Source: TMP-24 sp041397305 (GTDB lineage Bacteria; Pseudomonadota; Alphaproteobacteria; Rhodobacterales; Rhodobacteraceae). Taken from it: a stretch of 64,000 bases of DNA. Shown piece by piece: positions 55,284-63,511 of this stretch (positions are counted from its first letter, which is position 1; each line of letters begins with the position of its first letter). The translations under genes and the position numbers were made by a program. The stretch spans positions 124,001 to 188,000 of the forward strand of contig JAWKWX010000002.1 in assembly GCA_041397305.1 (NCBI GenBank). The letters run 5' to 3'. Under the pieces are notes generated by a model, which saw only the letters and a program-made list of their open reading frames with translations, had not been told where the DNA came from and did no database searches.

Positions 55284-56522
55284 ATGAGTGAGACCGTCGA
55301 CATAGCCGTGATCGGCGCAGGCGTCATCGGCCTGACCATCGCCCGCCGACTGGCGCTGGCGGGGCGCGAGGTTGTCGTTCTTGATCCGAACGACCCGGGC
55401 TCCGGCGCCTCCTGGGGCAATGCGGGTACGATCGCGGATTATGCGGTCCAGCCCGTCGGTACGCCCGACGTCTTGAAGAACCTCCCCGCCCTTCTTCTGG
55501 ACCGCAATTCCCCTTTGGCGATCCGCCGCGCGGCCCTGCCGACGCTCGCCCCCTGGCTTTTGCGCTTCGCCCGCCAGTCGCTGCCGGGCGCCGCCCGGCG
55601 CAATGCCATGACGCTCGCGGGGCTTCTTGCCGATGCGACGCCGCGCTGGCAGGCGCTTGCGGCAGAGATCTGCGGCGCGGACCTTTTGCAGGATCGCGGC
55701 TGCCTCTACTGGTACCAGACCGATGCGGCCTACCGGGCGGCGAAGGCCGACATCGCCTTCCGCCGGAGCCTTGGCGTCTCGGTCGAACTGATCGGCGCCT
55801 CCGAACTGCAGTCGCTCGAACCGACCCTTCCGGTCACGGGCGGTGGCGCGGCCTTCTTCCCGAACGCCCGCTTCATGACCGACCCGGGCCGGATGGTCAC
55901 GCGCCTCGCCCGGGCCGCCCTATCCGCCGGCGCCAGCTTCCGGCGCGTCCGGATCACGCGGCTCTCGGAAGCCGGTCCTGCGGTGCGCCTTGAAGGCGAC
56001 GGCCTCAGCCTCGACGCCCGGCATGTCATCCTTGCCGCCGGGGCGCATTCCCGCGTGCTCGCGCGCCAGGCGGGCGACCGCGTGCCGCTTGACACCGAGC
56101 GCGGCTACCATCTGGAATGGGACATGGACGCCCCTCGCCTGTCCCGTCCCACCTGCCCGACCGCGCGCGGCTTCTACCTGTGCCCCATGGCAGGCCGCCT
56201 GCGCGTGGCCGGAACCGTCGAACTGGGGGGCCTGACCGCACCGCCCTCGCCGCACCGGCTGGCCAAACTCGAAGAGGGTGCCCGCGCGATCTTCCCCGAC
56301 CTGCCTGCGCCATCCCGTACCTGGATGGGCTTTCGCCCCTCGATGCCCGACTCGCTGCCTGTCGTCGGCCCGGGCCACATGGGCAACCGGGTGATCCATG
56401 CCTACGGCCACGGCCATATCGGACTGACCCTGGCGCCGATCACCGCAGAGCTGGTTGCGTGCTGCCTTGTCGCCAATGCCGACGACCCGCGCCTTGCGTC
56501 CCTCTCGCCCGCGCGGTTCTGA
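55284..56522 (+). CDS. FAD-dependent amino-acid oxidoreductase (DadA-like)
   Basis: DAO-family flavoprotein of 412 aa. The FAD motif is IAVIGAGVIGLTIARRLALAG, with SGASWGNAGTIADYAVQP and the C-terminal GHGHIGLTLAPITAELVA. It would oxidise a D-amino acid, sarcosine-like or secondary amine substrate. It is 149 bp downstream of the alcohol dehydrogenase gene on the same strand and could serve the same amine pathway. GGGGGAG precedes the start. Confidence 0.9.
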   Translation: MSETVDIAVIGAGVIGLTIARRLALAGREVVVLDPNDPGSGASWGNAGTIADYAVQPVGTPDVLKNLPALLLDRNSPLAIRRAALPTLAPWLLRFARQSLPGAARRNAMTLAGLLADATPRWQALAAEICGADLLQDRGCLYWYQTDAAYRAAKADIAFRRSLGVSVELIGASELQSLEPTLPVTGGGAAFFPNARFMTDPGRMVTRLARAALSAGASFRRVRITRLSEAGPAVRLEGDGLSLDARHVILAAGAHSRVLARQAGDRVPLDTERGYHLEWDMDAPRLSRPTCPTARGFYLCPMAGRLRVAGTVELGGLTAPPSPHRLAKLEEGARAIFPDLPAPSRTWMGFRPSMPDSLPVVGPGHMGNRVIHAYGHGHIGLTLAPITAELVACCLVANADDPRLASLSPARF

Positions 56523-56667
56523 GGCAGGACAAGTACCGCGGGCGACGCCGCGACTGTTCCCCTCAGGCAAACAATCGCCGCCGCCGGGCAAGGGCGGACA
56601 GCTCACCCGTTGACACTCGGCCGCCCCGGGCGGCATGTCGGTCGCATTGATTTGAAGAGGTTCGCTG

Positions 56668-57972
56668 ATGAAGATCGCAATGATCGGCACGGGCTATGTC
56701 GGGCTGGTGTCAGGGGTCTGTTTTTCCGATTTCGGACATGAGGTCACGTGCGTGGACAAGGACCCCCGCAAGGTCGAGATGCTGAACGCGGGCCAGGTGC
56801 CGATCTATGAACCGGGGCTCGACGCGTTGATGGCCAAGAACGTGGCCGCCGGGCGCCTGGCGTTTACCGGCGACCTCGCGGCCGCGGTTGCGGGGGCGGA
56901 TGCGGTGTTCATCGCGGTGGGCACGCCCACCCGGCGCGGCGACGGCCATGCCGACCTCACCTATGTCTTCGCCGCCGCCGAGGAGATCGGCCGCGCGCTG
57001 ACGGGCTATGCCGTCATCGTCACCAAGTCGACCGTACCGGTCGGGACAAATGCGGCGGTCGCCGACGTCATCCGCAAGGCCGCGCCCGAGGCCCGGTTCG
57101 ACGTGGCCTCGAACCCCGAGTTCCTGCGCGAAGGCGCGGCAATCGACGATTTCATGCGCCCCGACCGGGTGGTGGTCGGCGTCACCTCCGACTGCGCGAA
57201 ACAGGTGATGGGAGAGATCTACCGCCCGCTTTTCCTGCGCGACTTCCCGATCCTCTACACCGACCTCGAGACCGCCGAGATGATCAAATATGCGGCAAAC
57301 GCCTTCCTGGCCACCAAGATCACCTTCATCAATGAAATCGCGACCTTGTGCGAAAAGGTCGGCGCGGATGTGAAGCAGGTCTCGAAGGGCATCGGCCTTG
57401 ATGGCCGGATCGGCAACAAGTTCCTGCATGCGGGTCCGGGCTATGGCGGGTCGTGCTTTCCGAAAGATACCCAGGCGCTGGCCCGCACCGCGCAGGAATA
57501 TGCCGCGCCGATGCAGATCGTCGAGACGGTCATCAAGGTGAACGAGGAAATCAAGCGCCGCATGGTGACGAAGATCATGGATCTCTGCGAGGGGTCGGTG
57601 AACGGCAAGACGGTCGCCGTCCTCGGCGTCACCTTCAAACCCAACACCGACGATATGCGCGACGCGCCGTCGCTCACCATCGTCCCGGCCCTCGTCGGGG
57701 GTGGCGCCAGGGTGCGCGCCGTCGATCCCCAGGGCCAGCGCGAAGGCAAGCACCTGCTGCCGGGCGTCGACTGGATGGAAGATGCCTATCAGGCGGCGGA
57801 AGGGGCGGATATCGTGGTGATCCTCACCGAGTGGAACGAGTTCCGCGCGCTCGACCTCAAGCGGCTCGCGAAGGGCATGGCCCATGCGCGCATGGCGGAC
57901 CTTCGGAACGTCTATTCATTCGCCGACGCGACGAGGGCCGGTTTCGAGGCCTACGCGGGTGTCGGGCGCTGA
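56668..57972 (+). CDS. ugd: UDP-glucose 6-dehydrogenase
   Basis: Enzyme of 434 aa making UDP-glucuronate for surface polysaccharides. N-terminal NAD motif MIGTGYVGLVSGVCFSDFGH; catalytic C263 in GPGYGGSCFPKDTQAL; C-terminal UDP-binding domain with TFKPNTDDMRDAPS. Normal length for single-domain UGDs of alphaproteobacteria. Upstream, TTGACA at 56610-56615 is a possible -35 with a weak -10. No other polysaccharide genes are adjacent. Confidence 0.95.
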   Translation: MKIAMIGTGYVGLVSGVCFSDFGHEVTCVDKDPRKVEMLNAGQVPIYEPGLDALMAKNVAAGRLAFTGDLAAAVAGADAVFIAVGTPTRRGDGHADLTYVFAAAEEIGRALTGYAVIVTKSTVPVGTNAAVADVIRKAAPEARFDVASNPEFLREGAAIDDFMRPDRVVVGVTSDCAKQVMGEIYRPLFLRDFPILYTDLETAEMIKYAANAFLATKITFINEIATLCEKVGADVKQVSKGIGLDGRIGNKFLHAGPGYGGSCFPKDTQALARTAQEYAAPMQIVETVIKVNEEIKRRMVTKIMDLCEGSVNGKTVAVLGVTFKPNTDDMRDAPSLTIVPALVGGGARVRAVDPQGQREGKHLLPGVDWMEDAYQAAEGADIVVILTEWNEFRALDLKRLAKGMAHARMADLRNVYSFADATRAGFEAYAGVGR

Positions 57973-58075
57973 CAAACGCGGGGGCCATCTGCTTCCGCCG
58001 TCCATTGGTTCCGCACCGATGGCGCAGCACTGAACCGCCCCCGAGGATCTTCATGAACGGAAAATGCCGACCTCC

Positions 58076-58126
58076 ATCTTCCGTTCCCGAATATCCCGGG
58101 AAGGTCCGGGAGGGCAAAGCCCCCCC
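58076..58126 (-). repeat. Dispersed hairpin + TATTTG-core repeat, copy 3
   Basis: On the minus strand GGGGGGC-TTT-GCCCTCCC (58108-58126) is followed by ACCTTCCCGGGATATTCGG and AAGATGGA, the same hairpin-plus-core layout as at 55142. It lies between the convergent ugd and flavin-binding protein genes. The rest of 57973-58161 shows nothing else. Confidence 0.5.
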
Positions 58127-58161
58127 GGGTCATGTCTGCCCGCCGCCGGCGGGACGAGATC

Positions 58162-58812
58162 TCAGGCCGAAAACTTGCGCCGCGCCGCGACAAGGCTCGC
58201 GGGCTCGGGCCTTGACGCCGGCGTGAACCCGTCCGGCACGCCGCGTCCGATGGCCATGCCGATCGGCAGGATGCCGCTCCATATATCCCGTGCCTGATCC
58301 TCCGGCTCGTCGATCGGCGGGCCGGAGCGTACTTTCACCGTCATCGCGTCGATCTCGATTGCCAGGACGCCGGTTGCCTTCTCCTCCTGCGGGCTCGATG
58401 CGCGCACCTCGCCGCTCCGACCCGGCATCAGATGATCGGTAATCAGCCACAGCGCCCTGTCGAATTCCGCCCGGTCGGTCACCGCCCGCGCCGTGCCATG
58501 CACCACGCAGGAGCGGTAGTTGACCGACGAATTGAAGCCCGACTTCGCCACCACGAGCCCGTCGATATGGGTCACCGTCAGACAGACCGGCATATCCGCC
58601 GTCTTCGCGATCACCCGCGTCTTGCGTGCGCCATGGATATAGATCCGGTTGCCATCGCGGGCATAGGCCATGGGGATCACCATCGGGCGTCCGTCCGCGA
58701 CGAAGCCCACATGGGCGACCAGCCCCTGATCGAGGATCGCATGGGCAACCGCCTCATCCTCGACCTTGCGCTTCACATAGCGGATTTTCGCATAATCCTG
58801 TGGCGTGCCCAT
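58162..58812 (-). CDS. Pyridoxamine 5'-phosphate oxidase family protein
   Basis: Split-barrel flavin-binding protein of 216 aa. Family-typical stretches: QGLVAHVGFVADGRPMVIPM, YIHGARKTRVIAKT, and YRSCVVHGTARAVTDRAEF. It is probably FMN-dependent with unknown substrate; true PdxH motifs are not evident. The ATG at 58812 is preferred over the GTG one codon upstream because of AAGGGAAAG spacing. It is divergent from a MocR-type regulator, a common pairing linked to vitamin B6 or GABA-like control. Confidence 0.88.
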   Translation of the reverse strand: MGTPQDYAKIRYVKRKVEDEAVAHAILDQGLVAHVGFVADGRPMVIPMAYARDGNRIYIHGARKTRVIAKTADMPVCLTVTHIDGLVVAKSGFNSSVNYRSCVVHGTARAVTDRAEFDRALWLITDHLMPGRSGEVRASSPQEEKATGVLAIEIDAMTVKVRSGPPIDEPEDQARDIWSGILPIGMAIGRGVPDGFTPASRPEPASLVAARRKFSA

Positions 58813-58851
58813 CACTTTCCCTTTCGCTTTCCGCCGGTTCTAGGTAATCTT

Positions 58852-58880
58852 TTGGTTCCCAGAAAGATCCAGTTTATGCT
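58852..58880 (+). promoter_or_regulatory. Promoter of MocR gene giving a probable leaderless mRNA
   Basis: TTGGTT (58852-58857), 17-bp spacer, TATGCT (58875-58880); the ATG at 58887 is 7 bp beyond the -10, exactly where transcription should start, and no Shine-Dalgarno exists. ATCTTT (58847-58852) and AAAGAT (58863-58868) form an inverted repeat over the -35, a likely operator. Confidence 0.6.
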
Positions 58881-58886
58881 GTCTTG

Positions 58887-60293
58887 ATGGAACCACTTTT
58901 TCTTCATCGCCTCGCCCCGCTCGACCGCAGCTCCGACCGGACGCTCACTGTCCAGCTCTATCGCACCCTGCTGACGGCCATCCGCGCCGGAGAGCTGAGC
59001 GGTCGGCTTCCCTCCTCGCGCGCCGCGGCCGGGATGCTCGGTGTCGCCCGCAACACCGTCAATGCCGCCTATGATCTCTTGAGCGCCGAGGGCGCCATCG
59101 CGATCCGCCGGGGCGCGGCGCCCGTGGTCGTCGGCCTGGCCACCCCAAGGGCCGCGCCGGTGCCGCGAAACGACGTGCCGCATCTGTCGGCGCGTGGCCG
59201 GGCAATTGCCGCACTCGGGGAGGACCGCGACCGCCCGGGCCTGATGGCGCCGGGCCAGCCCGACCCGGAGCTCTTCCCGCGCGATCTCTGGGCCGGTCTT
59301 CTGCGCCACACTGCCCGCCTCACCTCGGGCGAGGCGCTCGGCTATCGCCATTATGCCGGCCTGCCCGCCCTGCGCGAGGCGCTCGCCCGGCGGCTTGCGA
59401 CCGATCGCGGCATGGTTCTCCACCCCGATCAGATCCTCGTCACGCCCGGCGCGCAGGCCTCTCTTGCCCTTCTCGCGCTGACACTGGGCGAACCGGGCGA
59501 AACCGCGCTGGTCGAAGATCCCGGATATTCCGGCGCGAAGGCGGCGTTCTGCGCCGCGGGTCTCAGGCCCCGTCCCCTGCCCGTCGATGCCGAGGGGGCC
59601 GATTGCGGGCAGGCACCCGCAGCACGTCTTATCTATCTCACCCCCGCAAACCAGTATCCGCTGGGTGTGCGCCTCTCGCTCGCGCGCCGCGCGGCCTTCC
59701 TCGACCATGCGCGCCGTCACGACGCCTTCATGATCGAGGATGACTATGACAGCGAGTTCCTCTGGCACGGCCGCCCGATCGCCGCCTTCCAGCCCGACGC
59801 GCCCGAACGGATCATCACCATCGGCACCGCCGCAAAGGCGCTGGCGCCGGGACTGAGGCTCGGGTGGATCGTGGCACCGCCGACGATTGCCACGGCACTC
59901 GCCGCCGCCCAGCGCACGCTGGGTCTTGCGGCCAATGTCCACGCGCAGGCGGCACTGGCCAGGCTGATCGAGGACGGGCGCTACCGCGCGCACCTCTCCC
60001 GGATCGCTACAACCTATGGCGATCGCGGCCGGGCCTTCGCCCGCGCGCTCCGCGCGATACCCGGGGTCGAGGTCGCCGATCCGTCGGGCGGGGTGCAACT
60101 TGCCATCCGCTTGCCAACCGGGGCCGAGGCCTCCGCCCATGCCGCGCTCAGTCGGGCGGGTTTCGCTGCCGCGCCGCTCTCGGCTTTCTGCATCGGATCG
60201 GACCTGACCGGCCTTGTCGCGGGCTTTGGAGACGCGACGCCGGAGCGGATCGCCCGTTTCTGCGCGGTGCTGGCGCGGGCGCTCACAGCCTGA
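58887..60293 (+). CDS. MocR/PdxR-type PLP-dependent regulator
   Basis: A 468-aa GntR-HTH plus aminotransferase-fold regulator. Winged helix at residues ~15-80 (LTVQLYRTLLTAIRAGELSG, then LPSSRAAAGMLGVARNTVNA); PLP domain after ~110 with MIEDDYDSEFLWHGRPIAAF and the PLP lysine in GTAAKALAPGLRLGW. It likely senses PLP or an amino acid and controls the divergent flavin-binding protein gene. Its 3' end overlaps the convergent matB gene by 11 bp. Confidence 0.92.
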   Translation: MEPLFLHRLAPLDRSSDRTLTVQLYRTLLTAIRAGELSGRLPSSRAAAGMLGVARNTVNAAYDLLSAEGAIAIRRGAAPVVVGLATPRAAPVPRNDVPHLSARGRAIAALGEDRDRPGLMAPGQPDPELFPRDLWAGLLRHTARLTSGEALGYRHYAGLPALREALARRLATDRGMVLHPDQILVTPGAQASLALLALTLGEPGETALVEDPGYSGAKAAFCAAGLRPRPLPVDAEGADCGQAPAARLIYLTPANQYPLGVRLSLARRAAFLDHARRHDAFMIEDDYDSEFLWHGRPIAAFQPDAPERIITIGTAAKALAPGLRLGWIVAPPTIATALAAAQRTLGLAANVHAQAALARLIEDGRYRAHLSRIATTYGDRGRAFARALRAIPGVEVADPSGGVQLAIRLPTGAEASAHAALSRAGFAAAPLSAFCIGSDLTGLVAGFGDATPERIARFCAVLARALTA

Positions 60294-61794
60294 ACAGGTC
60301 TTTCAGCTCCGAACGCAGCAGCGCCTTCTGCACCTTGCCCATCGTGTTGCGCGGCAACTCCGCGCGCATCTCGATATGTTTGGGCTGCTTGAACTTCGCC
60401 AGCTGTCCCTGAAGGGCGGCCCGGATCGCATCTGGCGAAGTGCCATCCGTCGCCGCGGGCACCACCACCGCCACCACTGCCTCGCCGAAATCGGGATGCG
60501 GCACACCCACGACCGCACTTTCAACCACCCCCGGCAGCGCGTCGATCAGTTCCTCGACCTCTTTCGGATAGACGTTGAAGCCGCCCGAGATCACCAGATC
60601 CTTCGCCCGGCCGACGATGGTGACATAGCCGTCCTCGCTCATCGTGCCGAGGTCGCCGGTGATGAAGAACCCGTCCTCGCGCAAATCCTCGCGGGTCTTG
60701 TCCGGCATCCGCCAGTAACCCCGGAAGACGTTCGGCCCGCGCACCTCGATCACCCCAACCTCGCCGCGTGGCAATTCGGAACCGGCGGCATCGCAGACCT
60801 TGACCTCCACCCCGGGCAGCGCCCTCCCCACGGTGCCCGCCCGGCGGTCGCCCTCATAGGGGTTCGATGTGTTCATGTTGGTCTCGGTCATCCCGTATCG
60901 TTCCAGCACCCTGTGCCCGGTGCGCGCCTGCCAGTCCCGGTGCGTCTCGGCCAGAAGCGGAGCGGAGCCGGAGATGAAGAGCCGCATATGCCCGGTGAGC
61001 GCCCGGTCGAGGCGCGGGTCCGACAGGAGGCGGGTGTAGAAGGTGGGCACTCCCATCATCGCGGTTGCCTGAGGCAGGAGGCGGATCACCTCGTCCGCAT
61101 CGAACTTCGGCAGGAAGATCATCCCTGCCCCGGCGATGAGGGCCACGTTCGTGGCCACGAAGAGCCCATGGGTATGAAAGATCGGCAGGGCGTGCAGAAG
61201 GATATCGTCGGCCGTGAACCGCCATTCCCGCGCCAGAACCTCGGCATTGGACAGAAGATTGCCATGGCTGAGCATCGCGCCCTTTGACCGGCCCGTGGTG
61301 CCGGAAGTGTAAAGGAAGGCCGCAAGATCATTTGCGGCACGCGGTTCCGTGGCGAACCGCCTTTCCTGCGCGGCCGCGAGCGCACCGAACTCGCCGCCGC
61401 CATCGGTGCCAAGCGACATGAGCGGCACGCCCGCCGCCGAAGCGATCTCCGCCAGCATGCCAATGCGCGCCGGATCCACGAGCAGGAGGCGCGCCCCGGC
61501 ATCGGTGATGAAATAGGAAACCTCGGCAGGCGTGTAGGCGGTGTTGAGCGGCAGAAAGATCACCCCGGCCCCTATTGCCCCGGCGATCACCGCAAGCATC
61601 TCGGCGCTCTTGTCGAGCTGCAGTGCCACCCGGTCGCCAGGCCGCAGGCCCGCCGCGCGCAGCGCGTGGGCCAACTGCGCGGCACGCGCCAGAAAGGCGG
61701 CGTGCGTGATCGTACGCCCGTCCGGCAGGATCAGGAAGGGCGTCTCGCGCCCCTCGTGCGGGCCGAAGAGCGCGTCATAGAGATGATTGGACAT
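60283..61794 (-). CDS. matB: Malonyl-CoA synthetase (AMP-binding)
   Basis: Adenylating acyl-CoA synthetase of 503 aa. ATP-binding P-loop LYTSGTTGRSKGAMLSHGNL, MPIFHTHGL-type segment ALPIFHTHGLFVATN, YGMTETNMNTSNPYEGDRR (a malonyl-CoA synthetase hallmark), and the C-terminal Lys in PRNTMGKVQKALL. It activates malonate (or methylmalonate) with CoA. The partner malonyl-CoA decarboxylase is not in the window. The start at 61794 is the only Met opening the conserved N terminus. Confidence 0.93.
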   Translation of the reverse strand: MSNHLYDALFGPHEGRETPFLILPDGRTITHAAFLARAAQLAHALRAAGLRPGDRVALQLDKSAEMLAVIAGAIGAGVIFLPLNTAYTPAEVSYFITDAGARLLLVDPARIGMLAEIASAAGVPLMSLGTDGGGEFGALAAAQERRFATEPRAANDLAAFLYTSGTTGRSKGAMLSHGNLLSNAEVLAREWRFTADDILLHALPIFHTHGLFVATNVALIAGAGMIFLPKFDADEVIRLLPQATAMMGVPTFYTRLLSDPRLDRALTGHMRLFISGSAPLLAETHRDWQARTGHRVLERYGMTETNMNTSNPYEGDRRAGTVGRALPGVEVKVCDAAGSELPRGEVGVIEVRGPNVFRGYWRMPDKTREDLREDGFFITGDLGTMSEDGYVTIVGRAKDLVISGGFNVYPKEVEELIDALPGVVESAVVGVPHPDFGEAVVAVVVPAATDGTSPDAIRAALQGQLAKFKQPKHIEMRAELPRNTMGKVQKALLRSELKDLFRL

Positions 61795-61863
61795 GAAAGC
61801 TCCCTGAGGCCTGTCCCGAGATAACGGGCGAGCGGCCTGACAGTAAAGAGCGATGCGCCCCGT

Positions 61864-61929
61864 CCGCCTTCGGCCGCTCGTCGCGGGCGTGCCAGAGCGA
61901 AGAGCGCCGAAGGCGGCGATGAGCAGCCC
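61864..61929 (-). repeat. REP-like element, copy 4
   Basis: Inverted arms CCGCCTTCGG (61864-61873) and CCGAAGGCGG (61907-61916). On the minus strand it reads GGGCTGCTCATCG, 11 bp, GCTCTTCGC, immediately after the znuB stop codon, matching the elements at 19481, 23612 and 31557. Confidence 0.6.
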
Positions 61930-61931
61930 GG

Positions 61932-62717
61932 TCAGGTCCTGTTCCGCCGCAGGACGGAGAGAAGAAAAAGACCGAAGGCCGCGACCACGACCGACGGGCC
62001 GGCAGGCGTATCGAAGCGAAGCGACGCGCCAAGACCTGCGATGACCGCTAAGGCGCCGCTGAGCGTCGCGACAACCGCCATCCGCTCCGGCGTCGTGGCG
62101 AAGGCGCGTGCGGCGGCAGGCGGGATGATCAGCATGGCCGCGATCAGGAGCGCACCCACGATCTTGATCGACAGCGCGACGGTCAGGCCCAGCGCCAGCG
62201 TCAGCGCCAGCCGCTCGCGGCCCGGATCGACGCCCGAGGCCTGGGCCAGTTCTTCGTTCACCGTCGCCGTCACCAGCCCATCCCAACGCCAGAGCAACAA
62301 CGCCAGGACCGCCGCACTGCCCGTCCAGACCCAGACGACATCGCTCCAGCCAACCGTCAGGATATCGCCGAAGAGATAGGCCGACAGGTCCACCCGGACC
62401 GAGGGCAGGAAGGACACCGCGACAAGGCCGAGTGCCAGCGCCGAATGGGCCATTACCCCCAGAAGCGTATCGGCCTGATGCCCGCGCCCGCTGAGGCTCG
62501 CGACGGTCAGCGCGACGGCGAGTGCGACGGCGAGGATGCCGAGATAGAGCGGCAGGTGGAAAGCGAAGGAAAGCGCCACGCCGAGTATGGCCGCATGCGA
62601 GGTCGCATCGCCGAAATAGGCCATCCGCCGCCAGACCACGAACGAGCCGAGCGGCCCGGTCGCCAGCGTGAGGCCAAGCCCCGCGAGGAGCGCGCGCAGG
62701 AGGAATTCGTCAAGCAT
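61932..62717 (-). CDS. znuB: Zinc ABC transporter permease ZnuB
   Basis: Metal ABC-3 family permease of 261 aa with about eight helices: LAGLGLTLATGPLGSFVVWR, RMAYFGDATSHAAILGVALS, and SIKIVGALLIAAMLIIPPAA. It overlaps znuC by 8 bp and follows zur in one minus-strand operon, so zinc is the natural substrate. The periplasmic ZnuA gene is not in the window. Confidence 0.93.
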   Translation of the reverse strand: MLDEFLLRALLAGLGLTLATGPLGSFVVWRRMAYFGDATSHAAILGVALSFAFHLPLYLGILAVALAVALTVASLSGRGHQADTLLGVMAHSALALGLVAVSFLPSVRVDLSAYLFGDILTVGWSDVVWVWTGSAAVLALLLWRWDGLVTATVNEELAQASGVDPGRERLALTLALGLTVALSIKIVGALLIAAMLIIPPAAARAFATTPERMAVVATLSGALAVIAGLGASLRFDTPAGPSVVVAAFGLFLLSVLRRNRT

Positions 62718-63510
62718 CGGCCTGCTCCGTCGCGGGGGCCTCGGGCCGATGGCCGTAGCCGTGCTCATGGTCGTGCGGATGATCGGAACCGTGATCGTGG
62801 TGGTGATCGTGATCATGGTCATGGTGATGGCGGTAAAGCGCCAGGACCCCATCCTGATCGAACCCGAAAAGCGCCCGGTAGGCGGGCGCGACAGAGACTG
62901 CCTCCGGTGCGCCTTCGCAGCAGACATGGCCGTTGAGGCAGATCACCCGGTCCGAGGCCCGCATCACCACATTGAGGTCATGGCTGACCAGAAGCACCGC
63001 CAATCCGGTCTCGCGCCGCAAATCCTCCAGCAGCCGGTAGAAGGCAGCGATACCCGGCTGGTCAAGGCCCTGGGTCGGCTCGTCCAGGATGAGGATGTCC
63101 GGCTCCGCCAGAAGCGCGCGCGCCAGGAGGACCCTCTGGAACTGCCCGCCCGAGAGCGCCAGAAGCTGGCGCGCACCGAGGCCCGCGGCACCGGTGCGGG
63201 CTAGCGCCTCCTCCGCCTCGACGTCGCTGACCCGGCGCGGCAACGACAGGAAGCGGCGAACGGTCAGTGGCAGGCCCGCCTCGACCTTCAGCCTCTGCGG
63301 CACATAGCCGATCCTCAGCCCCGCCGCCCGCTCGACCAGACCGGAGGAGGCGGGGGCGAGCCCGATCAGGGCCCGGATCAATGTCGACTTTCCCGACCCG
63401 TTCGGTCCGACGATCGTCACGATCTCGCCCTTCGAGACCGTGAGCGTGACGTCGCTCAACACCGGCAGTTCGCCGTGGCGGACAGAAAGGCCCCGCGCCG
63501 CGATCAGCAT
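62710..63510 (-). CDS. znuC: Zinc ABC transporter ATP-binding protein ZnuC
   Basis: ATPase of 266 aa: Walker A VGPNGSGKSTL, signature LALSGGQFQRVLLARAL, Walker B ILILDEPTQGLD, switch His in VSHDLNVVM. The C-terminal tail is very rich in His and Asp (starting YRHHHDHDHDHHHD, then PHDHEHGYGH), a probable cytoplasmic zinc buffer or sensor. It lies 1 bp after the zur stop. Confidence 0.95.
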   Translation of the reverse strand: MLIAARGLSVRHGELPVLSDVTLTVSKGEIVTIVGPNGSGKSTLIRALIGLAPASSGLVERAAGLRIGYVPQRLKVEAGLPLTVRRFLSLPRRVSDVEAEEALARTGAAGLGARQLLALSGGQFQRVLLARALLAEPDILILDEPTQGLDQPGIAAFYRLLEDLRRETGLAVLLVSHDLNVVMRASDRVICLNGHVCCEGAPEAVSVAPAYRALFGFDQDGVLALYRHHHDHDHDHHHDHGSDHPHDHEHGYGHRPEAPATEQADA

Positions 63511-63511
63511 C

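Noticed and set aside
62747..62842. Tandem GATCGTG/GTGATCG-like repeats that resemble a small repeat array
   Set aside because: They are codons for the His/Asp-rich tail of ZnuC, not a DNA repeat element or CRISPR.
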